Assembly (NCBI RefSeq): GCF_040448305.1
Contig: NZ_CP148752.1
Span: forward strand, 4,588,001 to 4,652,000
Length of the DNA stretch: 64,000 nucleotides
Direction of reading: 5' to 3'
Source of the DNA: Pseudomonas fluorescens
GTDB lineage: Bacteria; Pseudomonadota; Gammaproteobacteria; Pseudomonadales; Pseudomonadaceae
In this document: positions 12,939-20,945 of the stretch, piece after piece
How the letters are laid out: every line of letters begins with the position of its first letter
Numbering within the stretch: the first letter of the stretch is position 1
Notes under the pieces: model-generated
Databases searched by the model: none
The model's input: the letters and a program-made list of their open reading frames with translations, nothing else
What the model was told of the DNA's origin: nothing
Program-made: the position numbers and the translations under genes

Positions 12939-13583
12939 TTAAGCCGATGCGGTATGCAACACCTGGGGATTGGGGTGAAAAAATACGTGCTCGCGAATCG
13001 GTCCTACGGCGACCTCACCGATTTCCTCGTAGCCCTGACGCTTGTAGAACTCCAGATAACGCGGATTCCCGGTGTCGAGGATCACGCCCTGGGAGTTTTC
13101 ATCCACCGCGCACCAGTTGTGCACGGCTTGCAGCAACTGCTCGCCGAAATGTTTGCCCTGGAATTGTGGATGCACCCCCAGCAATGGCAGGACGTGCACC
13201 GAGTCGTTTGGCACGCAGGCCTCCACGGCAGCGTGATATTCGAGGTAGCGACGGGTGCAGCGAAACCCTGTACTGAGCACCATGCGCAGGCGCCAGGCCC
13301 AACTTTCGGTGACGCCAAGGCGGCGTTGCGGCGGTGCGATCAGGGCGATGCCGATCAAGCGGTCGTTGACCAGCAGGCCAATGGCTGGCAGATCCTGGAG
13401 AAAATGCTGGGTCACCAGCTCACGCACGGTGGCGCGAACCCGCTGTTCGTAACCGGGGCGTTCGGCTTCGAACAAATAGCCGAAAGTCGGCTCGTGTCGA
13501 TAAGCCTGGTACAGCAGCGAACGCGCTTCGCGGGTGTAGCCGCTGTCGAGCATGTGAATATCGGCGATGGCGGTTTCGGGCAT
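12939..13583 (-). CDS. GNAT-family N-acetyltransferase
   Basis: 214-residue GNAT fold protein. The acetyl-CoA-binding motif A is visible as LGVHPQFQGKHFGEQLL near residues 145-161, followed by the VILDTGNPRYLEFYKRQGYEEIGE motif B region. The start at 13583 (MPETAIADIHMLDSGYT) is supported by a GGGAGA ribosome site; an ORF extending to 13733 would run through a REP element and is not credible. The substrate cannot be told from sequence. Co-directional with tamAB but probably a separate unit. Confidence 0.85.
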   Translation of the reverse strand: MPETAIADIHMLDSGYTREARSLLYQAYRHEPTFGYLFEAERPGYEQRVRATVRELVTQHFLQDLPAIGLLVNDRLIGIALIAPPQRRLGVTESWAWRLRMVLSTGFRCTRRYLEYHAAVEACVPNDSVHVLPLLGVHPQFQGKHFGEQLLQAVHNWCAVDENSQGVILDTGNPRYLEFYKRQGYEEIGEVAVGPIREHVFFHPNPQVLHTASA

Positions 13584-13699
13584 GACGGATGATCTCCCTG
13601 GCACAGCTCGGGTGGCTGCGCTCTTGTTGTTACGAGCCTGTCGGTGCTGACACAGTTCCTTACAGATCCGAAATGAGTGTAGGCAATGAAATCGCCTTC

Positions 13700-13800
13700 G
13701 TCGGAACGCCGCCCGGAGCAAGCCCGCTCCCACAGGTGCCGTGGTGTGAGCAAATTCTGTGGACGATACAACACACTGTGGGAGCGGGCTTGCTCGCGAA
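13700..13800. repeat. REPIN, hybrid type
   Basis: The left arm carries the variant GTCGGAACGCCGCCCGGAGC before the common AAGCCCGCTCCCACA; the right arm is the common type with GCGGGC in place of GCGAGC. The gap between the acetyltransferase and xthA (13584-13912) holds this element and otherwise nothing I can name. Confidence 0.8.
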
Positions 13801-13912
13801 GGGGCCAGGACTGCCTACACAGATCTGACAGAACCCAGTAAATCCCCTCACCCCACACTGGCCCGATTCCCACATGTCAGCTAGCATCGCCCTTTTGCCA
13901 GGACTGCCGACC

Positions 13913-14725
13913 ATGAAGATCGTCTCCTTCAACATCAACGGGCTGCGCGCCCGTCCCCATCAGCTGGCGGCGCTGATCGAAAAGCACCAGCCCGATGTGA
14001 TCGGCTTGCAGGAAACCAAGGTCCACGACGAACAGTTCCCGCTGGCCGAGGTGCAGGCCCTGGGTTATCACGTGTACTTCCACGGGCAAAAAGGCCATTA
14101 CGGCGTCGCCCTGCTCTCGCGCCAGGAGCCACTGGCCCTGCATAAAGGCTTCGCCACCGATGAAGAAGACGCTCAGCGGCGCTTCATCTGGGGCACCTTC
14201 GCCGACGCCAACGGCGTGCCGGTGACCATCATGAACGGCTACTTCCCACAGGGCGAAAGCCGCGACCACCCGACCAAATTCCCGGCCAAGGAACGTTTCT
14301 ACAGCGACTTGCAGCAATTGCTGGAAAGCCAGTTCAAGAACGACCAGCCGCTGGTGGTGATGGGCGATGTGAACATTTCCCCGGAAGACTGCGACATCGG
14401 CATCGGCCCGGACAACATGAAGCGCTGGCTGAAAACCGGCAAATGCAGCTTCCTGCCGGAAGAGCGCGAGTGGATGGCCCGCCTGAAGAACTGGGGCCTG
14501 GTCGACAGTTTCCGCCACCTGAACCCGGACGTGACCGACACCTTCAGCTGGTTCGACTACCGCAGCCGTGGCTTCGAGGACGAACCCAAGCGTGGCCTGC
14601 GTATCGACCTGATCCTCGCCTCCCACGGCTTGCTGCCACGGGTGAAGGCCGCGGGGGTGGACTACGAACTGCGCGGCATGGAAAAACCCTCGGACCATGC
14701 GCCGATCTGGCTTGAGTTGAGCTGA
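13913..14725 (+). CDS. xthA: Exodeoxyribonuclease III
   Basis: 270-residue Mg-dependent endonuclease/exonuclease/phosphatase-fold enzyme that cleaves abasic sites and removes 3' blocking groups in base-excision repair. Signatures are MKIVSFNINGLRAR at the N-terminus, GLQETKVHD with the metal-binding Glu near residue 34, GDVNISPEDCDIG in the middle, and the C-terminal KPSDHAPIWLELS with the catalytic Asp-His pair. The start is the ATG at 13913; the 13 extra residues possible from 13874 do not fit the family. Confidence 0.95.
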   Translation: MKIVSFNINGLRARPHQLAALIEKHQPDVIGLQETKVHDEQFPLAEVQALGYHVYFHGQKGHYGVALLSRQEPLALHKGFATDEEDAQRRFIWGTFADANGVPVTIMNGYFPQGESRDHPTKFPAKERFYSDLQQLLESQFKNDQPLVVMGDVNISPEDCDIGIGPDNMKRWLKTGKCSFLPEEREWMARLKNWGLVDSFRHLNPDVTDTFSWFDYRSRGFEDEPKRGLRIDLILASHGLLPRVKAAGVDYELRGMEKPSDHAPIWLELS

Positions 14726-14794
14726 TCCCTGACGGCTGCATCACCCCCCACATGAGAAAGTGTCATTTTTCGGAAACGTTACTGACTTAATCTC

Positions 14795-14826
14795 CCGGCA
14801 CCTCCTTTGGCTATGTAAGGTGCCGG
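14795..14826 (+). promoter_or_regulatory. Hairpin that masks the Shine-Dalgarno of the next gene
   Basis: CCGGCACCT (14795-14803) pairs perfectly with AGGTGCCGG (14818-14826) around a 14-base loop. The second arm contains the AAGG ribosome site of the gene starting at 14828, one base after the stem. In RNA the start region would be largely closed. Confidence 0.6.
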
Positions 14827-14827
14827 C

Positions 14828-16168
14828 ATGATGCTGCGCGTGTTGTTCCTGTTGATGCTGTGCACGGGCTGGCCGCAGGCGGTCTCGGCCGGAGACTTGC
14901 CGACACCCGAACACGGCCCGGTGCTGCGGATTCAGGGCTCCAACACCATCGGCGCGGCATTGGGACCGGCGCTGGTCGAGGGTCTGCTGAGTGAACAGGG
15001 CCTGCGCAGGATCCACCGCGAAACCCGGGACACCGCCAACGAACTGCGCATCGTCGGCGAAACCGCTGAGGGCCATCGGGTCGTGGTGGAGGTGGCGGCC
15101 CATGGTTCCAGCACCGGTTTCACTGCACTCAAAGCAGGCAGCGCCGATCTTGCCGCCTCGTCACGCCCGATCAAGGACAGCGAACTGGCCAGCCTGCAAT
15201 CGCTCGGTGACCTGAAAAGCCCGAGCGCCGAACAGGTCATTGCCATCGACGGCCTGGCGATCATCCTTCACCCGGACAATCCGCTGATCCAGCTCGACAC
15301 CCTGCAACTGGCGCGTATTTTCAGTGGTGAGGTGAAATCCTGGGAAGACATCGGCGGTCGCGGCGGGCCGATTCATCTATATGCGCGGGATGATCAGTCC
15401 GGGACCTACGACACCTTCAAGGAACTGGTCCTCAGCGGCCGAGGGAAAACCCTCGGCAGCGCGGCGAAACGCTTCGAGTCCAGCGAACAACTCTCTGATG
15501 CGGTCAGCGCAGACCCGCAAGGCATCGGTTTTATCGGTTTGCCCTATGTGCGCCAGGCCAGGGCCGTGGCCATTGTCGACGGTCAATCACAAGCCATGCT
15601 GCCGCTCAACAGCTTGATTGCCACGGAAGATTATCCGCTGTCCCGTCGGTTGTTCTTCTACCTGCCACCCAACGGGAAAAATCCCTGGGCTGACGCTCTG
15701 GTGGCCTTTGCCCAAAGCAGCAACGGCCAGGCCATAGTCGCAGCGAACGGCTTTGTTGCCCAAACCGTCCAGGCCATGGCCGTTACCCCCAATGCGTTGA
15801 TGCCCGAGGGTTATCAGGCGCTGAGTCGACATGCTCAACGGCTGTCGGTGAATTTTCGCTTCGAGGAAGGCAGTGCCAGCCTGGACAACAAGGCGCGGCA
15901 AGACCTGACGCGAGTGCTCGACTATATAAAGCAGCACGGCAAGACCGATGGTCAGGTCACGTTGGTGGGGTTTGGCGATGCCAAGAGCGACCCGGCACGC
16001 GCCGATCTGTTGTCGAAGCTGCGGGCCATGGCGGTACGGCGGGAGTTGGTGAAGAGCGGCGTGGTGTTTCGCGAGATTCGCGGATTCGGCGCGCAGATGC
16101 CGGTGGCGGCCAACAGCGCCGATGAGGGAAGGATCAAGAATCGGCGGGTTGAGGTTTGGGTGTATTGA
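14828..16168 (+). CDS. Phosphate-type substrate-binding protein fused to an OmpA domain
   Basis: 446 residues. A signal peptide (residues 1-21, cleavage after VSA) precedes a PstS-like type 2 periplasmic binding domain (about 30-300; GSNTIGAALGPALVEG, AGSADLAASSRPIKDSE, YARDDQSGTYDTFKELVL). A C-terminal OmpA/MotB peptidoglycan-binding domain follows (about 335-446; FRFEEGSASLDNKARQDL, NRRVEVWVY). The fusion suggests a binding protein tethered to peptidoglycan and not one that shuttles to an ABC transporter; no permease genes are nearby. Ligand is probably phosphate or a related oxyanion, by homology only. Confidence 0.85.
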   Translation: MMLRVLFLLMLCTGWPQAVSAGDLPTPEHGPVLRIQGSNTIGAALGPALVEGLLSEQGLRRIHRETRDTANELRIVGETAEGHRVVVEVAAHGSSTGFTALKAGSADLAASSRPIKDSELASLQSLGDLKSPSAEQVIAIDGLAIILHPDNPLIQLDTLQLARIFSGEVKSWEDIGGRGGPIHLYARDDQSGTYDTFKELVLSGRGKTLGSAAKRFESSEQLSDAVSADPQGIGFIGLPYVRQARAVAIVDGQSQAMLPLNSLIATEDYPLSRRLFFYLPPNGKNPWADALVAFAQSSNGQAIVAANGFVAQTVQAMAVTPNALMPEGYQALSRHAQRLSVNFRFEEGSASLDNKARQDLTRVLDYIKQHGKTDGQVTLVGFGDAKSDPARADLLSKLRAMAVRRELVKSGVVFREIRGFGAQMPVAANSADEGRIKNRRVEVWVY

Positions 16169-16201
16169 GTCTGATACTGTTGTGTTGAATCGGCTGACGC
16201 T

Positions 16202-16265
16202 TTCGCGAGCAGGCTCGCTCCCACAGGTCCAGTGATAACCCTGTGGGAGCGAGCCTGCTCGCGAA
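16202..16265. repeat. REPIN, short spacer
   Basis: Inverted REP pair with only about 14 bases between the arms, in the gap between two convergent genes. Confidence 0.9.
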
Positions 16266-16282
16266 TGGCAGGCGCCGCGGTC

Positions 16283-17512
16283 TTAATGCCCGCTACGCAT
16301 CATCTCCTTCGGCACATACTTGCCGATTTCGAACTTGCCGATCGCCGCACGGTGCACTTCGTCCGGGCCATCGGCCAGGCGCAGGGTGCGCTGCATCGCG
16401 TACATGTAGGCCAGCGGGAAATCGTTGGAAACCCCTGCCCCGCCATGGATCTGGATCGCCCGGTCGATCACCCGCAACGCAACGTTCGGCGCGACGACCT
16501 TGATCTGCGCGATCTCGCTTTTCGCCACTTTGTTGCCGACGGTGTCCATCATGTACGCCGCTTTCAACGTCAGCAGGCGTGCCATGTCGATTTCCATCCG
16601 CGAGTCGGCGATCTTGTCGATGTTGCCGCCCAGGCGTGCCAGCGGCTTGCCGAACGCCGTGCGGCTCACCGAGCGTTTGCACATCAGTTCCAGCGCGCGC
16701 TCGGCCATGCCGATCGAACGCATGCAGTGGTGAATCCGGCCAGGGCCGAGGCGACCTTGTGCGATTTCGAAGCCGCGTCCTTCGCCCAACAGGACGTTTT
16801 CGTACGGCACCCGCACGTTTTCAAAGTGCACTTCGGCGTGCCCATGAGGTGCATCGTCATAACCGAACACCGGCAGCGGACGCACGATCTTCACACCGGG
16901 TGCATCCACCGGCACCAGAATCATCGAGTGCTGGGCATGACGCGGCGCATCCGGATTGCTCAGGCCCATGAAGATCAGGATTTTGCAGCGCGGGTCGCAA
17001 GCACCCGACGTCCACCACTTCTTGCCGTTGATCACCCACTCGTCGCCATCGCGCACGGCACGGGCGGCCATGTTGGTGGCGTCGGAGGATGCGACATCCG
17101 GTTCGGTCATGGCGAATGCCGAGCGGATCTCGCCGCGCAACAAGGGTTCGAGCCAGCGTTGTTTCTGCTCTTCGTTGGCGTAACGCACCAGCACTTCCAT
17201 GTTGCCGGTGTCCGGAGCCGAGCAGTTGAACGGCTCTGGTCCCAGCAACGAGCGGCCCATGATTTCCGCCAGCGGCGCGTATTCGAGGTTGGTCAACCCG
17301 GCACCCAGTTCGGACTCAGGCAGAAACAAATTCCACAGGCCTTCGGCCTTGGCCTTGAGTTTGAGTTCTTCCATGATCGCGGTCGGCTGCCAGCGATCGC
17401 CCTCAGCGACCTGACGCTCGAACACGGCTTCGGCGGGATAAACGTAGGTGTCCATGAACGCTGTTACGCGCTCACGCAGTTCCTGAACCTTGGGCGAATA
17501 AGCGAAATCCAT
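16283..17512 (-). CDS. Acyl-CoA dehydrogenase
   Basis: 409-residue flavoprotein of the acyl-CoA dehydrogenase family. The three domains are readable: N-terminal helices, the middle beta-domain with FAMTEPDVASSDATNM (substrate/FAD loop) and NGKKWWTSGA, and the C-terminal helical domain with GPGRIHHCMRSIGMAERALE and the IHGGAGVSNDFPLAYMYA FAD contact. The start at 17512 (MDFAYSPKVQELRERV) follows an AAGG ribosome site; the ATG at 17554 adds 14 residues that do not look conserved. Divergent from a LysR-type regulator that probably controls it. Substrate is unknown; this subtype acts on longer or branched acyl-CoAs in other bacteria. Confidence 0.9.
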   Translation of the reverse strand: MDFAYSPKVQELRERVTAFMDTYVYPAEAVFERQVAEGDRWQPTAIMEELKLKAKAEGLWNLFLPESELGAGLTNLEYAPLAEIMGRSLLGPEPFNCSAPDTGNMEVLVRYANEEQKQRWLEPLLRGEIRSAFAMTEPDVASSDATNMAARAVRDGDEWVINGKKWWTSGACDPRCKILIFMGLSNPDAPRHAQHSMILVPVDAPGVKIVRPLPVFGYDDAPHGHAEVHFENVRVPYENVLLGEGRGFEIAQGRLGPGRIHHCMRSIGMAERALELMCKRSVSRTAFGKPLARLGGNIDKIADSRMEIDMARLLTLKAAYMMDTVGNKVAKSEIAQIKVVAPNVALRVIDRAIQIHGGAGVSNDFPLAYMYAMQRTLRLADGPDEVHRAAIGKFEIGKYVPKEMMRSGH

Positions 17513-17624
17513 GAGCGAGATACCTTCTTGGGGGAGGTTGTTTAGGTCATGCAATCGATGCTAGAACAGCGTTGATAATTTACCTAGCCTATTCTCGGCG
17601 TGTATAAACATTCATCACCGATAT

Positions 17625-17640
17625 ATGATCGGCTGATCAT
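17625..17640. promoter_or_regulatory. Palindrome ATGATC-GGCT-GATCAT, probable LysR operator
   Basis: A perfect 6+6 inverted repeat lies in the 165-base divergent intergenic region between the acyl-CoA dehydrogenase and the LysR gene, 38 bases before the regulator start. Confidence 0.45.
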
Positions 17641-17677
17641 CAAGACCAGCCCGCCCACACAATAAGAGAGCCGCGTA

Positions 17678-18607
17678 ATGAATCTGAGCAAGGTCGATCT
17701 CAACCTTTTCATCGTCTTCGACGCGATCTACACCGAAGCCAACCTGACCCGTGCCGGGCAGATTGTGGGCATTACCCAGCCAGCGGTGTCGAACGCTCTG
17801 GCCCGGCTGCGCGAGACCTTCAACGACCCGTTGTTCGTGCGCACCGCCCAGGGCATGGTGCCGACGCCAATGGCCCAGAACATCATCGGCCCGGTGCGTA
17901 ACGCGCTCTCGCTGCTGCGCGTGTCAGTGCAGGAAAGCCGCATTTTCAACCCGCAGCAAGCCGTCAAGACTTACCGCATCAGCATGACCGACCTGACAGA
18001 AGCGGTGATCCTGCCGCTACTGTTCCAGCGCCTGCGTCGCCTGGCGCCGGCGGTGATCATCGAAAGCTTCCTGTCCAAACGCCGCGAAACCACCAAGGAG
18101 CTAGCGGCCGGTCGCCTCGACTTCGCGGTGGATGCGCCGCTCAACACCGACCCGCAGGTGCGTCACGTCAAGTTGATGGAGGACCGCTACGTGTGCGCCA
18201 TGCGCAAGGGGCATCCGCTGGCGGGCAAGGAGAAACTCACGCTGGATGATTACCTGGGCCTGACCCACATCCATATTTCCAGCCGCCGCAGCGGCCTCGG
18301 CTATGTCGACCTGGCGCTGGGCAAGATGGGCATCCAGCGCAAGATCGCCCTGCGCTCCCAGCATTACCTGATGGCCTCGCAGGTGTTGCAGCAGACCGAC
18401 ATGGTCATGACCGTGCCGGAACGCTTCGCCCGCCGTAACGACCTGCACGCCTTTTATCTGCCGGTCAACGATGTGCCGCCGGTGGAAACCCACCTTTACT
18501 GGCACGAAAGTACTGACCAGGACCCGGCGAACCGCTGGATGCGCGAGCAGATGATCGAGTTGTGCCAGCAGGTGACGGCGCAGGAGAAAAAGCTCGAGAA
18601 GGTATAG
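17678..18607 (+). CDS. LysR-family transcriptional regulator
   Basis: 309 residues, NodD/LeuO-like subgroup judging by the opening VDLNLFIVFDAIYTEANLTR. The N-terminal winged helix-turn-helix contains VGITQPAVSNALARLRE (about residues 34-50) and is followed by a substrate-binding effector domain. Translation starts at ATG 17678 after an AGAG site. The gene is divergent from the acyl-CoA dehydrogenase at 16283-17512 and shares its 165-base promoter region, so regulation of that gene is the simplest inference. Confidence 0.9.
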   Translation: MNLSKVDLNLFIVFDAIYTEANLTRAGQIVGITQPAVSNALARLRETFNDPLFVRTAQGMVPTPMAQNIIGPVRNALSLLRVSVQESRIFNPQQAVKTYRISMTDLTEAVILPLLFQRLRRLAPAVIIESFLSKRRETTKELAAGRLDFAVDAPLNTDPQVRHVKLMEDRYVCAMRKGHPLAGKEKLTLDDYLGLTHIHISSRRSGLGYVDLALGKMGIQRKIALRSQHYLMASQVLQQTDMVMTVPERFARRNDLHAFYLPVNDVPPVETHLYWHESTDQDPANRWMREQMIELCQQVTAQEKKLEKV

Positions 18608-18629
18608 GGCTTGATACCGAGGTGCCCCT

Positions 18630-18721
18630 ATCGCGAGCAGGCTCGCTCCCACAGGGATATTTGTCGTACACAGATATTGAGTTCAATGAAGAACCACTGT
18701 GGGAGCGAGCCTGCTCGCGAT
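18630..18721. repeat. REPIN
   Basis: Inverted REP pair (GCGAGCAGGCTCGC arms) between the LysR gene and liuR. Confidence 0.9.
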
Positions 18722-18754
18722 GAGGCCAGCAAGAGCAGCGAAAATCCATGCCCC

Positions 18755-18770
18755 TTGACGTAAACGTCAA
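18755..18770 (+). promoter_or_regulatory. LiuR-type operator/promoter of liuR
   Basis: TTGACGTAAACGTCAA is a near-perfect 16-base palindrome starting with a -35-like TTGACG, about 40 bases before the liuR start. MerR-family regulators bind such dyads in the -35/-10 spacer. Related dyads precede liuA. Confidence 0.75.
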
Positions 18771-18812
18771 CCTGCCATTAGCTTAGCGCCATGACCTTTT
18801 GCGAGCGCGCCC

Positions 18813-19214
18813 ATGAGCAGCCAGACCTACAGCATTTCCGATCTCGCCCGCGAGCTCGACATCACCACCCGCGCCATTCGCTTTTATGAAGAGCAAGGCC
18901 TGCTCAGCCCCGAGCGCCGCGGCCAGGAACGCATTTACTCGCCCCGCGACAAGGTCAGCCTGAAACTGATCCTGCGGGGCAAGCGCATCGGTTTCTCCCT
19001 GGCTGAATGCCGCGAGCTGATCGAGCTCTACGACCCGTCCAGCGGTAACACCAAGCAACTGCACAGCATGCTGGCGAAAATCAGCGAGCGCCGTGAACAG
19101 CTTGAACAGCAGTTGCTGGACATCGAACAGATGAAGCTTGAACTGGATACCGCCGAAGAGCGCTGCGTGCAGGCGCTGGAGCAGACGCTCAAAAGCCAGG
19201 AATCGGTTCAGTAA
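18813..19214 (+). CDS. liuR: MerR-family regulator of leucine/isovalerate catabolism
   Basis: 133 residues. The N-terminal MerR helix-turn-helix (YSISDLARELDITTRAIRFY, residues 5-24) is followed by the wing with a YSPRDK segment and a C-terminal coiled-coil dimerisation helix rich in Glu and Gln. It has no Cys-based metal site, so it is an effector-binding member such as LiuR/GnyR. Its place directly before liuE and near liuABCD, plus the shared palindromes in front of liuR and liuA, support the assignment. Known LiuR proteins repress the liu genes and respond to a branched-chain acyl-CoA. Confidence 0.88.
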   Translation: MSSQTYSISDLARELDITTRAIRFYEEQGLLSPERRGQERIYSPRDKVSLKLILRGKRIGFSLAECRELIELYDPSSGNTKQLHSMLAKISERREQLEQQLLDIEQMKLELDTAEERCVQALEQTLKSQESVQ

Positions 19215-19229
19215 ATCCACACTATCCAC

Positions 19230-19319
19230 TGTGGGAGCGAGCTTGCTCGCGATAGCGGAGTGTCAGTCACCAAAAATGTTGAATGTGATGCCCTCATCGC
19301 GAGCAAGCTCGCTCCCACA
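19230..19319. repeat. REPIN
   Basis: Inverted REP pair in the 147-base gap between liuR and liuE. Confidence 0.9.
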
Positions 19320-19361
19320 GGGTTCTCAGCGCATTCAGACAATAACAACAGGTCGAACCCC

Positions 19362-20261
19362 ATGTCCCTCCCCACCCACGTACGCATCGTCGAAGTCGGC
19401 CCACGCGATGGCCTGCAAAATGAAGCCCAACCCATCAGTGTTACCGACAAGGTACAACTGGTCGATGCGCTGACCGCAGCCGGGCTCGGCTATATAGAAG
19501 TCGGCAGTTTCGTGTCGCCCAAGTGGGTGCCGCAGATGGCCGGCTCCGCCGAAGTCTTCGCGCAGATCCAGCGCAAACCGGGCGTGGTCTACGGCGCGCT
19601 CGCCCCCAACCTGCGCGGCTTCGAAGATGCCCTCGCCGCCGGGGTCAAGGAAGTGGCCGTATTCGCCGCGGCATCCGAAGCGTTTTCCCAGCGCAATATC
19701 AATTGCTCGATCAGCGAAAGCCTGGAGCGTTTCGGGCCGATCATGGAGGCCGCCAGACAACATGGTGTGACCGTGCGCGGGTATGTGTCCTGTGTGCTGG
19801 GCTGCCCCTATGAAGGTAACGTCGCCCCGGAGCAGGTCGCCGTGGTCGCCCGCGAGCTCTATGCCATGGGCTGCTATGAGGTCTCGCTGGGGGACACCAT
19901 CGGCACCGGCACCGCTGGCGCAACCCGCAGGATGTTTGAAGTGGTATCGAAGGATGTGCCCCGGGAGAAGCTCGCAGGGCACTTCCACGACACCTACGGC
20001 CAGGCAGTGGCCAACATCTACGCCAGCCTGCTGGAAGGCATCTCGGTGTTCGACAGCTCCATCGCCGGTCTCGGCGGCTGCCCCTATGCCAAGGGTGCCA
20101 GCGGTAACGTCGCCACCGAAGACGTGGTTTACCTGCTCAACGGCCTGGGCATCGACACCGGAATCGACCTCGACGCCTTGCTGCTCGCTGGTCAGCAGAT
20201 TTGTACCGTACTGGGTCGCCCTACCGGCTCCCGCGTGGCCAAGGCCCGCAGCGCACAGTGA
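19362..20261 (+). CDS. liuE: Hydroxymethylglutaryl-CoA lyase
   Basis: 299-residue HMGL-like TIM-barrel enzyme (also called mvaB). It splits HMG-CoA to acetoacetate and acetyl-CoA, the last step of leucine degradation. Signatures are VEVGPRDGLQNE near the N-terminus with the catalytic Arg/Asp, and GGCPYAKGASGNVATEDVVY with the active-site Cys loop near residue 240. The start at 19362 (MSLPTHVRIVEV) is chosen because the longer frame from 19260 is translated REPIN. It lies downstream of liuR on the same strand and apart from liuABCD; the CrcY-type RNA follows. Confidence 0.93.
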   Translation: MSLPTHVRIVEVGPRDGLQNEAQPISVTDKVQLVDALTAAGLGYIEVGSFVSPKWVPQMAGSAEVFAQIQRKPGVVYGALAPNLRGFEDALAAGVKEVAVFAAASEAFSQRNINCSISESLERFGPIMEAARQHGVTVRGYVSCVLGCPYEGNVAPEQVAVVARELYAMGCYEVSLGDTIGTGTAGATRRMFEVVSKDVPREKLAGHFHDTYGQAVANIYASLLEGISVFDSSIAGLGGCPYAKGASGNVATEDVVYLLNGLGIDTGIDLDALLLAGQQICTVLGRPTGSRVAKARSAQ

Positions 20262-20281
20262 GTGCGCCGAGTGTGTCCTGG

Positions 20282-20322
20282 TGTTACCGCTGTGTCTGAA
20301 ACGTGGGCGTAAGCGAGTAACA
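20282..20322 (+). promoter_or_regulatory. Possible CbrB-binding region upstream of the small RNA
   Basis: TGTTAC (20282) and GTAACA (20317) are inverted half-sites about 100-140 bases upstream of a sigma-54 promoter, the right place for an NtrC-type activator such as CbrB. The GAAACG between them may be a third half-site. Confidence 0.4.
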
Positions 20323-20333
20323 CGGAAACAAAA

Positions 20334-20366
20334 TGTAGGGTTTTGCCTGAGACGCAAAACCCTACA
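20334..20366. repeat. 13-bp perfect inverted repeat
   Basis: TGTAGGGTTTTGC (20334-20346) and GCAAAACCCTACA (20354-20366) flank 7 bases. No T-tract follows, so it is either a liuE terminator of unusual type or part of the regulatory region of the small RNA. Confidence 0.6.
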
Positions 20367-20403
20367 AATTCGTAAAGCATTGATTTTAAAGGCTTTTTAA
20401 AAG

Positions 20404-20420
20404 TTGGCACGCCTCCTGCT
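20404..20420 (+). promoter_or_regulatory. Sigma-54 promoter of the CrcY-type RNA
   Basis: TTGGCACGCCTCCTGCT fits the -24/-12 consensus (TGGCACG-N4-TTGCW) with GG at 20406 and GC at 20418. Transcription would begin near 20431. Confidence 0.85.
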
Positions 20421-20430
20421 ATCTCTATCG

Positions 20431-20810
20431 CACAACAAGAATAAAAAAAATTGCGGCAAACCTAATAAAAACAAGACGTAACGACTCTGACATAACAAAA
20501 ACAACACGGCAGAGACGCAGCTAACAGATTTTTTTGGAGAAGATGTGCTTTTCAGGGTGCTTTTCGGAGTTACCCGCAACCGGACAGAGAATAATAAAAC
20601 TACCCTCAGGTAGCTCCCGTACTGGTTGGATCGCTTAGCGAAAAAGTAGATCAGCGCTCAAAAAAATACGTTTGCTCTTGATCCCGGATGGGGATCGCCA
20701 AAAACAGCGGTAAAGGGCAACGGTTGCCAAAAACAACAACAGACCGACCCTCAATAATAAAAAAAGAGCACGCGCAACGAAAATTAAAGGGGAGCTTCGG
20801 CTCCCCTTTG
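20431..20810 (+). ncRNA. crcY: CrcY/CrcZ-type regulatory RNA (Hfq-Crc decoy)
   Basis: About 380 nucleotides with no plausible reading frame, starting behind a sigma-54 promoter and ending at a strong terminator (AAAGGGGAGC-TTCG-GCTCCCCTTT, 20786-20809). It contains at least six A-rich motifs of the AAYAAYAA kind that bind Hfq/Crc, for example near 20433, 20465, 20492, 20590, 20732 and 20753. CrcZ and CrcY sequester Hfq/Crc and so relieve carbon catabolite repression under control of CbrAB. In P. putida I recall crcY next to the HMG-CoA lyase gene (mvaB), which matches the position after liuE here. The exact family member is an inference. Confidence 0.85.
20786..20809 (+). terminator. Terminator of the CrcY-type RNA
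   Basis: Ten-base-pair stem AAAGGGGAGC/GCTCCCCTTT with a TTCG tetraloop. Confidence 0.85.
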
Positions 20811-20844
20811 TGCTGTCTGCGATTCTGAAAACTGTGCAAGACAC

Positions 20845-20934
20845 TGTGGGAGCGAGCTTGCTCGCGATTGCGGTGGTTCAGTCGACAGATCTTCTGAATG
20901 TACTTCCGCTATCGCGAGCAAGCTCGCTCCCACA
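20845..20934. repeat. REPIN
   Basis: Inverted REP pair between the small RNA and the acyl-CoA synthetase gene. Confidence 0.9.
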
Positions 20935-20945
20935 GGGGATTGTGG

